Shown here one piece after another: positions 53,710-63,036 of a stretch of DNA of 64,000 nt. Source of the DNA: an uncultured Pirellulales bacterium (GTDB lineage: Bacteria > Planctomycetota > Planctomycetia > Pirellulales > Thermoguttaceae). The stretch lies in the NCBI GenBank assembly GCA_938015445.1, contig CALLPE010000009.1, forward strand, positions 1 through 64,000. Direction: 5' to 3'. The notes under the pieces are model-generated. The model made no database searches. It saw nothing but the letters and a program-made list of their open reading frames with translations, and had not been told where the DNA came from. The first letter of the stretch is position 1. Each line of letters starts with the position of its first letter. Made by a program: the position numbers and the translations under genes.

Positions 53710-55860
53710 TCACTGCTGCTGGATTCCCAGCACGGCGGCCAAAAAGGCTAGTTGGTCGGTGGCTTCCTCGATCAGCTTTGTAGTGGGTTTGCCTGCCCCG
53801 TGCCCGGCCAGGGTCTCGATGCGGATGAGCACCGGGGCTTCGCCGGCCTGGCAGTGTTGCAAGGCGGCGGCGAACTTGAAGCTGTGTGCAGGGACCACGC
53901 GGTCATCGGTATCGGCGGTCGTGATCAGCGTGGCCGGATACTTCACGCCCGGCTTAAGGTTGTGATAGGGCGAATAGGCGTAGAGGGTTTTGAAGTCATC
54001 GGGGTTTTCCGGCGAGCCATATTCATCTACCCAGAACCGGCCGGCGGTAAATCGATGGAAGCGCAGCATGTCCATCACACCCACTGCCGGCAGGCAGGCG
54101 CCGAACAGTTCCGGGCGCTGAGTCATCACGGCGCCTACCAGCAATCCGCCGTTGCTGCCGCCTTGGATGGCCAGTTTTTCGCTGCGGGTGTACTTGTTGT
54201 CGATGAGCCATTGGGCAGCGGCGATGAAGTCGTCGAAGACGTTTTGTTTGTTGTGTCGTTTACCTGCCAAGTGCCACGGCTCGCCGTATTCGCCGCCGCC
54301 ACGGAGATTGGCCACTGCGAACACCCCGCCCATCTCCATCCAGGCAGCGATCCGCACCGCAAAGTTCGGTTGTAGCGAGATGCTGAATCCGCCGTATCCG
54401 TAAAGCAGGGTGGGGTTGTTGCCGTCCAGCTCGATGTCCTTACGATGGGCGATGAACATCGGCACGCGCGTGCCGTCTTTGCTACGATAGAAGACCTGTT
54501 TGGTTTGGTACTGGGAAAAGTCGAACTTCACTTCGGCTTGGCGGAGAAGCTTGGTTTCGCCGGTCAGCAGGTCGTACCGGTAAATGCTCGGCGGAGTGGT
54601 GAAGCTGGAGAACTCGAAGAAGGTTTCGGTATCGGCGCGGCGTCCGGCGAAGCCCGAGGCCGCCCCCACGCCTGGCATCTTCACTTCCCGCATGAATCGC
54701 CCGTCCAGGTCGAACAGTTTAACCAGCGGGCAAACGTCTTTCAGATACATGGCCACTAGCATATTGCCCACCATCGAGACTGCCTGTAGCGATTCTTCGG
54801 TCTGTGGGATGATCTGGCGGAAGTGCTCGCGCTGCGGTTTGCGCAGGTCGATGGCGATGACGCGCTTCCGCGGCGCGTCCAGGTCGGTCTTGAAGTACAG
54901 CACCGGCCCGTCGTTGCCGATGAAGTCGTACTCGTTGTCGAACTGCTCGATCAGCTCTACGGGCATAGCGTACGGTTCGATCAGGTCGCGGACGATGATG
55001 CGATGTTTGCGGTCGGTGCCCTTGGTCACGGAAATGACCAGGTACCGGCCGTCTTCGGTGACTGTGGGATTGAAGGTCCACTGCGGCTGGTCGGGCCGAG
55101 CATAAACCAGCACGTCTTGCGACTGCGGCGTGCCTACCCGGTGGTAATACAACTTGTGGTTGAGATTCGGGGCCGTGAACTCTTCGCCGGGTTTCGGTTC
55201 GTCGTACCGACCATAGAAGAAGCCGCGTCCGTCGGGCGTCCAAGCGGCGCCGGTGAACTTGGTCCAGCGGATTTCGTCCTCCAGCGTCCGGCCCGATTGC
55301 AGCTCCATTACCCGCCACGTTTGCCAATCGGAACCCGCCACGGCTTGCCGGTACGCCATGTAGCGGCCGTCGTCGCTGAAGGCCATGCCCACCAGGGCGA
55401 TTGTGCCTGCCATGGACCAGGTATTCGGGTCCAACAACATGCGTGGTTCGGCCTCTAGCGAATCTTGAACATACAGCACCGGCTGGTTCTGGAGGCCGTC
55501 GTTCTTGAGAAAGTAGTACCGGCCGCCGTGCTTCCTGGGCACGGAATAGCGCGGATAGTTCCACAGTTCGGTCAGTCGCTTGCGGATCGCTTCCCGCTGA
55601 GAAATTCTTTCGAGAAACCCAAAGGTGACTCGATTCTGGGCCTCGACCCAATCGGCTACTTCCTTCGACTGTCGCACGTCCTGCTCGAGCCAGCGGTACG
55701 GGTCCGGCACTTTGACGCCGTGGTAATCGTCCACCACGTTTTCGCGTCGCGTTTGGGGATACTCGAGCCGCTTGGACTCTGCGGCACGCACAGCGACATC
55801 GACTGATACAATCGCGATCACGAAGAAGATCGCCACCAAAGTCAGAGTTGTCTTGAACAT
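53710..55860 (-). CDS. Secreted prolyl oligopeptidase (S9A)
   Basis: The 716-aa product has an N-terminal hydrophobic export segment (TTLTLVAIFFVIAIVSVDVA), a beta-propeller (about 60-430) and a C-terminal alpha/beta hydrolase. The triad appears complete: Ser in QGGSNGGLLVGAVM (about residue 570), Asp in ITTADTDDRVVPAHS (about 650) and His in LAGHGAGKPTTK (about 685). The hallmark LYGYGGFSISLQP and LRGGGEYGEPWH segments are present. It cleaves after proline in short peptides, probably in the periplasm. A 24-bp duplication lies upstream of its start. Confidence 0.93.
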   Translation of the reverse strand: MFKTTLTLVAIFFVIAIVSVDVAVRAAESKRLEYPQTRRENVVDDYHGVKVPDPYRWLEQDVRQSKEVADWVEAQNRVTFGFLERISQREAIRKRLTELWNYPRYSVPRKHGGRYYFLKNDGLQNQPVLYVQDSLEAEPRMLLDPNTWSMAGTIALVGMAFSDDGRYMAYRQAVAGSDWQTWRVMELQSGRTLEDEIRWTKFTGAAWTPDGRGFFYGRYDEPKPGEEFTAPNLNHKLYYHRVGTPQSQDVLVYARPDQPQWTFNPTVTEDGRYLVISVTKGTDRKHRIIVRDLIEPYAMPVELIEQFDNEYDFIGNDGPVLYFKTDLDAPRKRVIAIDLRKPQREHFRQIIPQTEESLQAVSMVGNMLVAMYLKDVCPLVKLFDLDGRFMREVKMPGVGAASGFAGRRADTETFFEFSSFTTPPSIYRYDLLTGETKLLRQAEVKFDFSQYQTKQVFYRSKDGTRVPMFIAHRKDIELDGNNPTLLYGYGGFSISLQPNFAVRIAAWMEMGGVFAVANLRGGGEYGEPWHLAGKRHNKQNVFDDFIAAAQWLIDNKYTRSEKLAIQGGSNGGLLVGAVMTQRPELFGACLPAVGVMDMLRFHRFTAGRFWVDEYGSPENPDDFKTLYAYSPYHNLKPGVKYPATLITTADTDDRVVPAHSFKFAAALQHCQAGEAPVLIRIETLAGHGAGKPTTKLIEEATDQLAFLAAVLGIQQQ

Positions 55861-56492
55861 GGCACCTATCTTTTATCTTTCAAGTCCGCCCGCAAAGTTT
55901 GTGTAAAACGGCCAGTTTGACGTTCGGGAAACATTTTAGGCAATTTACCGAGAAACATTTCAGGCAATCTAGCCGAGCGGCCAGGGCCGGTCAACAACAG
56001 CGCGGCAGGGCGGCAACGACGGGCGCAGCGAGTCTGGGCTGCATTACAATCCATCATGTGTACCCGGCGCTATAACTCCTCGAATCGGTAGGCTGCTCCG
56101 GCACGCGGAGTCTGGTACGCAGACGCGGTGCCTGTTTCAACGGCGCGAGCCTACGCCAGGCAAGCAGAGGCGATCAGACCAGCGGGATGAACGTGAAACG
56201 CTTTGAGCGCAGACGCCGCACAAGCAGACGCGACGAGCGCGGAAAAATCGGCCCCATTCTCCGTATGCTATACACACTTCAGGTACGTCCCGATTGGTAA
56301 TCCCCGCCTTCTATATCACCTGTGGCGTATCGCGACATACCACACTTTTATGGGTAGCAAAAGCTCCCCTTGACACTTCGAGCCACTGCGCGGCATCATT
56401 TTAGATTCTTTTATTCCCTGGGTAGGGCTAGTTTGCTCCGAAGCGATCGGATGCATTCGTGACACATAGACACAATGATACAGGAGCGGTCC
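55861..56492. other. Long divergent spacer between the S9A and hppA genes
   Basis: At 55928-55947 and 55952-55971 a 20-bp unit (GAAACATTTTAGGCAATTTA and a close copy) repeats with period 24. A possible promoter for hppA has TTGACA at 56370-56375 and CATCAT at 56394-56399 with an 18-bp spacer (weak -10). I see no gene; a minus-strand ORF of 263 codons (56316-57107) is a shadow of hppA. Confidence 0.5.
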
Positions 56493-59078
56493 ATGAGAAT
56501 TATCGACCCAAAGGACAGTAGATTGCTTTCTGGTCGGCGCCGGTGGCGCGTGCCGACCGTGGTGTTGGCGTTGATTGCCTTTGGATGTCTGGCAGCGGCG
56601 GGCTGGATGAGCACGTCTCCGCCGGAGGGTGGAGCGCCCACACCCCAAAGCGCTGCGCACAGTACAGTTACGAAGATCACTTTGCTGGAACCGCTGGTCA
56701 GCGATGAGTATCCGTTGTACGAGAAAATCGCTCTGGTAGCCAACGTGTTCGTGGCGTTGGCTGGGTTGGCTTACGCAGGGCTGTTGGCGTACCAGATCCG
56801 CGGGGCCGACGAAGGCACGCCACGCATGCAAGAGGTGGCCCGGGCAGTACGCGAAGGCGCAAATGCGTATCTTTTCCGGCAATTCCGGGTGGTGGCAGTG
56901 CTGATTGTGGTGATTACCGTGCTGCTGTACCTGGGCGCTTCGTACACGCCGGGCACGCCGCAGGAAATTGCGATCGGTCGGGCGATCGCTTTTCTGATGG
57001 GTTCGACCTTCTCGGCCACCGTGGGCTTTGTGGGAATGCGGTTGGCCACCGTGGGCAACCTGCGCGTGGCCGCCGCGGCGCAACACAGCTTCGGCCGGGC
57101 GCTGCAACTGGGCTACCGCACCGGCACGATCACCGGCATGTTAACCGATGGGCTGGGGCTGTTGGGTGGTTCGCTCATCTTCCTGGTTTATGGCGAGCAT
57201 GCCTACGAGGCGCTGCTGGGCTTCGGCTTCGGCGGCACGCTGCTGGCGCTGTTCATGCGCGTCGGCGGCGGAATCTACACCAAGGCGGCCGACGTGGGAG
57301 CCGACCTGGTTGGCAAGCTGGAAGCCGGCATCCCCGAAGACGATCCCCGCAACGCCGCTACCATCGCCGACAACGTGGGCGATAACGTGGGCGACTGCGC
57401 CGGTATGGCCGCCGACATCTTCGAAAGCTACGAAGTGACCATCGTGGCCGCCATGATCCTGGGCTGGGCCAGCTTTGGGCACAAGGGCGTCATCTTCCCC
57501 TTGTTGGTCCGCGCCATCGGAGTCATCGGCAGCATCATCAGCACGTACACCGTCAACGCCGGCGAGACCGGCGACGTGGGCGACGCCATGCGAGGGGTCA
57601 ACCGCGGGTTCGTCATCGGTTCGATTATCAGCATCGTCGGCTTTCTGGTGTTGGGCTTCTTCTACATGAGGTTCGACCCCACTTATCCCAACTTCGAGGC
57701 CATCAAGGATTTCGTGACCAACACCCCCTGGTGGATAAACTTGGGCATAGAAGGGCTGGACATGCGGCCCGCTTGGACGTGCCTGGTGGGCATCCTGCTG
57801 GCCATTTCGCTCAACAAATGTACCGAGTATTACACCGGCACCGAGTATTCGCCGGTCAAGAGCTTGGTCAAATCGTGCAATACCGGACACGCCACCAATA
57901 TCATCCAGGGCTTTGCTGTGGGATATGAAAGTACGGTGGCGGCGGTATTGATTATCGTGGTGTCGATCCTGATAAGCGTGCTGTTGTACGCCGGCACCAA
58001 TCCTACGTTCATCGCCTTTGGCGTGGCCATGTGCGGCATCGGCATGTTGACGCTGACCGGCAACACAATCTCGATGGACGTGTTCGGGCCAGTGGCCGAC
58101 AACGCCAACGGCATCGGCGAGATGGGCTACGACCGCGAGCAAATGGGCGAGGAACGCTACAAAACCGCCCGGCAGACGCTGGCCGATCTGGACGCGGTGG
58201 GCAACACCACCAAAGCGATCACCAAGGGAATCGCCATCGGCTCGGCAGTCATCGCCGCGGTGTCGCTATTCAACAGCTTCATCGTGTCGGTCGGGTCCGG
58301 CGGCGGCGGCGAAGCGGCGCGCATCGGCCAAGACGTGTACAGGGCCGTGGCCTCGATGATCACTATCTCTGACCCGAAGTTGTTCATCGGCATGCTCATC
58401 GGTGCCGCCGTGCCGTTCTTGTTCAGCTCGATGACCATCCGCGCCGTGGGCCGTGCGGCCTACCTGATCGTCAACGAGTGCCGGGTGCAGTTCCGCGACA
58501 AGGACATTTGGGAAGGCAAGAAGCGGCCCAATTACGGTCGAGTGGTCGATATCTGCACCGCCGCCGCTCAAAAAGAACTGATCGGCCCGGGGCTGTTGGC
58601 CATCCTAGTGCCGATGATCGTGGGCTTCGCGCTGGGAACGGTGGCACTGGCGGGCTTCTTGGGCGGGATGATCGTCTCCGGTCAATTGCTGGCTGTGTTC
58701 ATGGCCAACACTGGCGGCGCATGGGACAACGCCAAGAAGACGATCGAAGACGAACCGCGCAACCCAGAGCAGAACCTGGGCAAAGGCTCCGAACGTCACA
58801 AAGCGTCCATCACCGGCGACACGGTCGGCGACCCGTTGAAGGACACCGCCGGTCCGGCCATCAACCCGCTGATCAAAGTAATGAACATGGTCAGCCTGTT
58901 GATCATCGGCCTGATTTTGCCCTACGATCGGCAAGCCTTGGGCGTGCTGGACAGCGTGGGCGTGAAACTGCCCCACAAGACTCCAGACGCCTTGTTCTGG
59001 GGAGTAATCGCCGTTTGTGTGCTGGGTCTGTTGTGGTCGTTGTGGCAATCGAAGCGCGAAACGCCCGATGCCGGTTGA
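56493..59078 (+). CDS. hppA: Membrane-bound proton-translocating pyrophosphatase
   Basis: The 861-aa product hydrolyses pyrophosphate to pump ions across a membrane and has about 16 membrane helices. Markers are DVGADLVGKLEAGIPEDDPR (PPi-binding loop), the NVGDNVGDCAGMAADIFESY repeat of acidic residues, MDVFGPVADNANGIGEM and GDTVGDPLKDTAGPAINPLI. In the diagnostic position it has AVGNTTKAITKG, with Lys where K+-dependent enzymes have Ala, so it belongs to the K+-independent H+ type. The N-terminus carries an extra helix and loop compared with compact bacterial enzymes. AGGAG is 6 nt before the ATG at 56493. Confidence 0.94.
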   Translation: MRIIDPKDSRLLSGRRRWRVPTVVLALIAFGCLAAAGWMSTSPPEGGAPTPQSAAHSTVTKITLLEPLVSDEYPLYEKIALVANVFVALAGLAYAGLLAYQIRGADEGTPRMQEVARAVREGANAYLFRQFRVVAVLIVVITVLLYLGASYTPGTPQEIAIGRAIAFLMGSTFSATVGFVGMRLATVGNLRVAAAAQHSFGRALQLGYRTGTITGMLTDGLGLLGGSLIFLVYGEHAYEALLGFGFGGTLLALFMRVGGGIYTKAADVGADLVGKLEAGIPEDDPRNAATIADNVGDNVGDCAGMAADIFESYEVTIVAAMILGWASFGHKGVIFPLLVRAIGVIGSIISTYTVNAGETGDVGDAMRGVNRGFVIGSIISIVGFLVLGFFYMRFDPTYPNFEAIKDFVTNTPWWINLGIEGLDMRPAWTCLVGILLAISLNKCTEYYTGTEYSPVKSLVKSCNTGHATNIIQGFAVGYESTVAAVLIIVVSILISVLLYAGTNPTFIAFGVAMCGIGMLTLTGNTISMDVFGPVADNANGIGEMGYDREQMGEERYKTARQTLADLDAVGNTTKAITKGIAIGSAVIAAVSLFNSFIVSVGSGGGGEAARIGQDVYRAVASMITISDPKLFIGMLIGAAVPFLFSSMTIRAVGRAAYLIVNECRVQFRDKDIWEGKKRPNYGRVVDICTAAAQKELIGPGLLAILVPMIVGFALGTVALAGFLGGMIVSGQLLAVFMANTGGAWDNAKKTIEDEPRNPEQNLGKGSERHKASITGDTVGDPLKDTAGPAINPLIKVMNMVSLLIIGLILPYDRQALGVLDSVGVKLPHKTPDALFWGVIAVCVLGLLWSLWQSKRETPDAG

Positions 59079-59258
59079 TAGGGTGACGCCGGCTCGGTGT
59101 GGGCAACACGCTGCGGCCGACGCATGACCGGTTGACCAGGACCGCTGGAAAGCGTGCTGCGCTGCCGGCTTTGCCATCGGTGCGCTGGGGAACGTTGCCG
59201 CAGGCTTGCGATTCGCCGGGCATGTGGGCCGGCGGCTCGATCAGCCGGATAAGCTATG

Positions 59259-61142
59259 TCAATCGAACAGGCCGTGTACGAACCAGCGGCCGTCGCCAAG
59301 CTGCCGGAACATCCATAAGCGGCAGCCGGTGATGGTTTCTATCTGGTAATAAGCGCGGCCGACGGGCCTACCGCGCCACCAGCCAGTCTCGATTCGCTCC
59401 GGTCCCCAGGCGTATCGGACGCAATACAGTCGGCCTTGCCAGCGGAATTGCGGCGGCAATGAGTCTTCAGCCGTGCGCTGTGTCTCCGAGCAAAGTGCCG
59501 CAGAAGACCTGCTGGGCGCAAAAGACGACTCTACCGCTACAGGCTGCCGCAGAAGTCGCAGCGGCCGAACAGGCATTTCGATATGCACGCAGCCGCTTTT
59601 CCGTCCAGGGTTTGTGGCAGCGTGCGAGATGTTTTCGGAAAACGACATGTTTTCACAAAGCACCGATTTTTCACAAAGCACCGATGCTCTGCCGCCGGTT
59701 TGCTGACGAGTACTTAGCCTGGGCAAATGTTCCCGCAGCGCCGTGCCCTTGGGGTCTGCCAAAGACGGCACTATTAGCGGCACGTAGCAAAAAGCCAGCT
59801 CCGGTTGGGCTTCGGGCTGCAATTGTACCCCCAGCACACAGTGCCATCCCAACCGAGAGCAAAGCCGGTTGATCAGCACCGCCAATTGCCGGCGGTCGCC
59901 GCCGGCTGTCTCCCCGACAAACAGCCGCGGCTGCTGTTGTGGGAGCCGCGCGGTAATGGTGGCCTCCACATGCACGGAGGAAACCGGCCCAGGCAAACGC
60001 AATCGTTCCATTTGCAAACTCAGCAGTTGGAACAACTGCGTAGCGTCGCAAAGCGGCTCGAACAGGCCAAGCTCCAGCCTGAGGGTTTGCGTGCTGGATC
60101 GGTTTCCGGATCGGTTTTCTGAAACCGCTGTGTTTTCCTGGACGACCGCACCGTCCCGACTGCCGCAGCGCAGCTCACACCGAAGCTGCATCGCCCCGCT
60201 GCCGGCCTCGCGCAGTTGACCGCTCACCTGGCAAAGCAACTGTTGGAGTATCGCCTCCAGATATTCCCGGTTACCTGTGGGATAGCACAGCGTCAGTTCG
60301 GCGGCGAAGCTAGGGGGCGATTCGAGCGGCAGAATCGGTTCCGCCAACCGGCCCAGCGCCTGATCGAGCCGATCGAGCAAGCGTTGTCCGAAGCGGGCTG
60401 CCAATTCGCCGCGGGGTAGCGCCTCGAGCTGCCCAATCCAGCGGATCGCCAGAGCGTTGAGCATCTCCATGGTTTCCCCTTCTGCTCGCAGGGCTTGGAT
60501 GGGCAACCGCCGCAGCGCCGCTGGGGTGCGGCCGGGGGGGACGATCACCAGCCGGCCCGAACCGCACATCCACTCGGCCGGCCAGCAGCCGGCACGGCAC
60601 CAATGAGCCACCGCCCATGCACCCCCCGGCGTATCGGCAATCGCCCCGTAAACTTCCGCCGCATCACTGCCAGGCTGCTTTGTTGTCGCTGGCGGATCGC
60701 CTGCAAAGTACCTGATGATCTGTCCAGCCAACTGCTCGGCCAGCGCTGCTTCGCCACCGAACAAGTGAGCGGTGCCGGTAACGTCCAACAGCAGACTGTC
60801 GGGCGCGTCGGCCCCGATGACGCCAACGGTAGGACTGAACTGCCTGCACAACTGGGCAAGCTGGTGAAGGGTTGTCGGCCACGATTGCCGCTCTGCCGAC
60901 TGCTGCGCTGCCCCCGGCACTATATCCCCGCATCCGACGCCGAAGCGCAGGCCATGTTGAAAATTTGAGCGGGGGCGAGACCTGAGACTGCTTTGTTGCT
61001 GTCGGGCGTCCCAAGCTGACTGCTTGGCATACGCCGAATGTGCATCGCCGGCCGGGGCAGCACTGGAATCTGCCGGAAGGACACAAGAATCTGCCGGAAG
61101 ACCGCAAGCTCCAGCAATCCACAAACACAGGATCCGTTTCAT
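59259..61142 (-). CDS. imuB: ImuB-like Y-family polymerase homologue
   Basis: The 627-aa product is the ImuB partner of mutagenic translesion repair. The family core is seen in FSPTVGVIGADAPDSLLLDV, TGTAHLFGGEAALAEQLAGQ, LEALPRGELAARFGQRLLDR, RLDQALGRLAEPILPLE and a C-terminal WRGRPVGRAYYQIET. ImuB lacks polymerase activity and bridges ImuA, the beta clamp and DnaE2. The N-terminus normally reads MKRILCLWLPxW then palm strands; here CLWIAGACG is followed by repeated LPADS units and low-complexity residues. Further in-frame 18-bp duplication produces SVLCEKSVLCEN. GGAG lies 8 nt before the ATG at 61142; no dnaE2 is in the window. Confidence 0.82.
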   Translation of the reverse strand: MKRILCLWIAGACGLPADSCVLPADSSAAPAGDAHSAYAKQSAWDARQQQSSLRSRPRSNFQHGLRFGVGCGDIVPGAAQQSAERQSWPTTLHQLAQLCRQFSPTVGVIGADAPDSLLLDVTGTAHLFGGEAALAEQLAGQIIRYFAGDPPATTKQPGSDAAEVYGAIADTPGGAWAVAHWCRAGCWPAEWMCGSGRLVIVPPGRTPAALRRLPIQALRAEGETMEMLNALAIRWIGQLEALPRGELAARFGQRLLDRLDQALGRLAEPILPLESPPSFAAELTLCYPTGNREYLEAILQQLLCQVSGQLREAGSGAMQLRCELRCGSRDGAVVQENTAVSENRSGNRSSTQTLRLELGLFEPLCDATQLFQLLSLQMERLRLPGPVSSVHVEATITARLPQQQPRLFVGETAGGDRRQLAVLINRLCSRLGWHCVLGVQLQPEAQPELAFCYVPLIVPSLADPKGTALREHLPRLSTRQQTGGRASVLCEKSVLCENMSFSENISHAATNPGRKSGCVHIEMPVRPLRLLRQPVAVESSFAPSRSSAALCSETQRTAEDSLPPQFRWQGRLYCVRYAWGPERIETGWWRGRPVGRAYYQIETITGCRLWMFRQLGDGRWFVHGLFD

Positions 61143-61227
61143 TGCTTCGGCTCCGTGGGGAAGTTGCAACCAACCGTGCGGCAAAGATTCACATCCCATC
61201 GCATCATGCAGCGACAGCGCCCGCTGG

Positions 61228-61983
61228 TCATGTTTGCCAGTCGCCATCTTCTGCTTCCTGGCCCAGTTTCACCTCCAGCGTGCGCTTGTCCGCAGTGCCG
61301 CGGCAGCGGAGCAGTTCGATCCGCAGCCGCCGTTTGCGCGACGTTCCGCCCGGCAAAGGCTCGACCACCAACCGTACTTGTGCCCAGGACGGTTCGCGCC
61401 GGGCCGAAAGAGGCCGGATCAGTAGCCCCAGCCCGCCGCCGTGCTCCGCCGCAAGCTGTAGCCGGCGGAAAGTGCGCTGGTCGATGGTGCCGGGCCAAGC
61501 CAACACGGCGCCAACGGCCGGGCAACGCATTGCCTGATCGATCGCCCAGTGCTCGTCTGCTTGGCTGTGGGGCTGGACGACCAGCAACTGCCGAGGCTGT
61601 ATTCCTATGCACACAGCGGCTGGGGGATAGAACTGACCTGGCCGGTCGATGACCACCAGCGGTTTGCCATCTTGGCAGGCTTGCCGGGCAGCGCGCAGCG
61701 CCAGCTCGACCGTTCCACTGCCGTCGTCCGAGGCCAAAAACTCTACCAGACTGCCACAAGGAAAACCGCCGCCGGGTAGAACCCGATCCAATGCGGCGCA
61801 GCCAGTAGAAACGATCTTGTTCCCGGTACGGTTGTAAAGTTTTTCCAGCCGGGCGAGTCGCTGCCGAAGGTTTTCCAATACGTTATTAGGCGGTGCTGGG
61901 GATAGGTGGGGATCGCGCGCGGGCTGGTTCTGCGCTTGCGGGAGGTTGCCAGGCAGCGGTGATTTGATGGCCGACGGTTGCAT
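61228..61983 (-). CDS. imuA: ImuA-like RecA-related protein
   Basis: The 251-aa product is the ImuA/SulA-type partner of ImuB: NVLENLRQRLARLEKLYNRT, IVSTGCAALDRVLPGGGFPC with a degenerate Walker A-like GGGFPCGSLVEFLASDDGSG, LVVIDRPGQFYPPAAV, ILLVQP-like LLVVQPHSQADEHWAID and GAVLAWPGTIDQRTFRRLQL. The family helps recruit the mutasome and is typically induced by DNA damage. The ATG at 61983 was chosen; the ATG at 62019 lies inside a repeated operator-like motif. Its stop is 85 nt before the imuB ATG, so the pair is probably co-transcribed. Confidence 0.85.
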   Translation of the reverse strand: MQPSAIKSPLPGNLPQAQNQPARDPHLSPAPPNNVLENLRQRLARLEKLYNRTGNKIVSTGCAALDRVLPGGGFPCGSLVEFLASDDGSGTVELALRAARQACQDGKPLVVIDRPGQFYPPAAVCIGIQPRQLLVVQPHSQADEHWAIDQAMRCPAVGAVLAWPGTIDQRTFRRLQLAAEHGGGLGLLIRPLSARREPSWAQVRLVVEPLPGGTSRKRRLRIELLRCRGTADKRTLEVKLGQEAEDGDWQT

Positions 61984-62013
61984 TTTTAGGGGGAGGGTAC
62001 ATCCAATGCAAAT

Positions 62014-62051
62014 GTACACATGTATACATCATTTATAGTGTACACTTGTAT
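62014..62051. promoter_or_regulatory. Repeated palindromic motif upstream of imuA, candidate operator
   Basis: GTACACATGTAT (62014-62025) recurs as GTACACTTGTAT (62040-62051), 26 bp apart (about 2.5 helical turns). The first with flanks (TGTACACATGTATACA) matches its reverse complement at 14 of 16 positions. imuAB cassettes are usually under LexA control, and this could be the operator of a LexA-like repressor of this lineage. The motif is not one I know as a LexA box. Confidence 0.45.
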
Positions 62052-63036
62052 CGTATTATCGTCAAGCACGCAGCAAGGCTTAGCCAAAAATTGAGGAAGG
62101 CTTTGCCGAAAAGCTGTCCATCGCCCAGCTATCACATCATGGCCGCGCCGGTGCACTGTTTTGGGCATCTATCCAAAACCGTGTTTGCCGGTCTTGACTG
62201 CCGAAAAGCGAAATCCGGCAAAGTGGGTAATCCGAGGTGATTGCCGGCGGCACCAGCCCTGCTGTTTGGCACCCGAGGGGCATTCAGCCACAAGCGTCAC
62301 CTCCGGGTTGCGAGCATATTAACAACAATGTTTCGTGGCAGCCGAGCACCTTCGGGCGGGTGAATGTGGGAGGACGATTGCCGGTCAGCGGGCCGGCTGC
62401 GCCGGCATGGCGTGTGTAGACGGGCTGCTTTGCGGAGCCTGCGTATTCGGCGCAACCGGTGAAGCCGTTGTTATCGTTCTGACCGTTGCGATGCGACAAA
62501 GATTCTAAAGTATCAAGCCCGCACCAATCGAAGCTAATAATCGGAAGGCAAATCCTGCCGCAGACAGATTGTAGTTGCGCGGTGGGTGGAACACAGGGGG
62601 GATCTGCCGTAGAAGGTTTCGCCGGGGCGACCCGTGGCGACTCTCCACGACGGGTGGTCTGGTCGGCTCTCCCCGACCGTCTGTAACTGGCCGGGCAATC
62701 GGGAATGTGCGTAATACGGGAGGGATTCGCTATAGGTTGGTAAGAACGCACCTTCTCTATTTTGCGGATTTTCTCTGGTTTCCGGTTGCCGGGATTGCCG
62801 ATGTAATAATTGCGGCGCGGGTCAGAAGGAGCTGAACCACAGCCAGTTAGTACAGCGCGTTTTGGAACACCCCGACCCAGATGCCCGTTGGCTGCCGGCC
62901 GCAAGCACGCCGGCCTGAAGGAACGAACAGCGGCCGAGCCGCAGCGGGCAAGGGGTGCGAAAATGTTTTGAGTCGCGGCCCAAACGTCGCCTCAAAACGC
63001 AACTTTGCACACGTTGAGATATTCGGAGAGCCTGCG
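62052..63036. other. About 1 kb gene-free stretch
   Basis: The long ORF on the minus strand (62284-62904, 206 codons) is low in complexity and unlike any family I know, so I read the region as non-coding. It has a perfect 6-bp hairpin GGTCGG..CCGACC near 62660-62680 and an adjacent looser CCCGTGG..CCAC..GGG hairpin. It may include the imuA promoter at its left end and the promoter of the HTH/receiver gene at its right end. Confidence 0.4.

Noticed and set aside
56316..57107. 263-codon minus-strand ORF opposite the start of hppA
   Set aside because: Shadow of the H+-pyrophosphatase gene; repetitive His/Gln-rich translation.
62284..62904. 206-codon minus-strand ORF
   Set aside because: Low complexity, no recognisable domain, and it covers hairpin-rich non-coding sequence.
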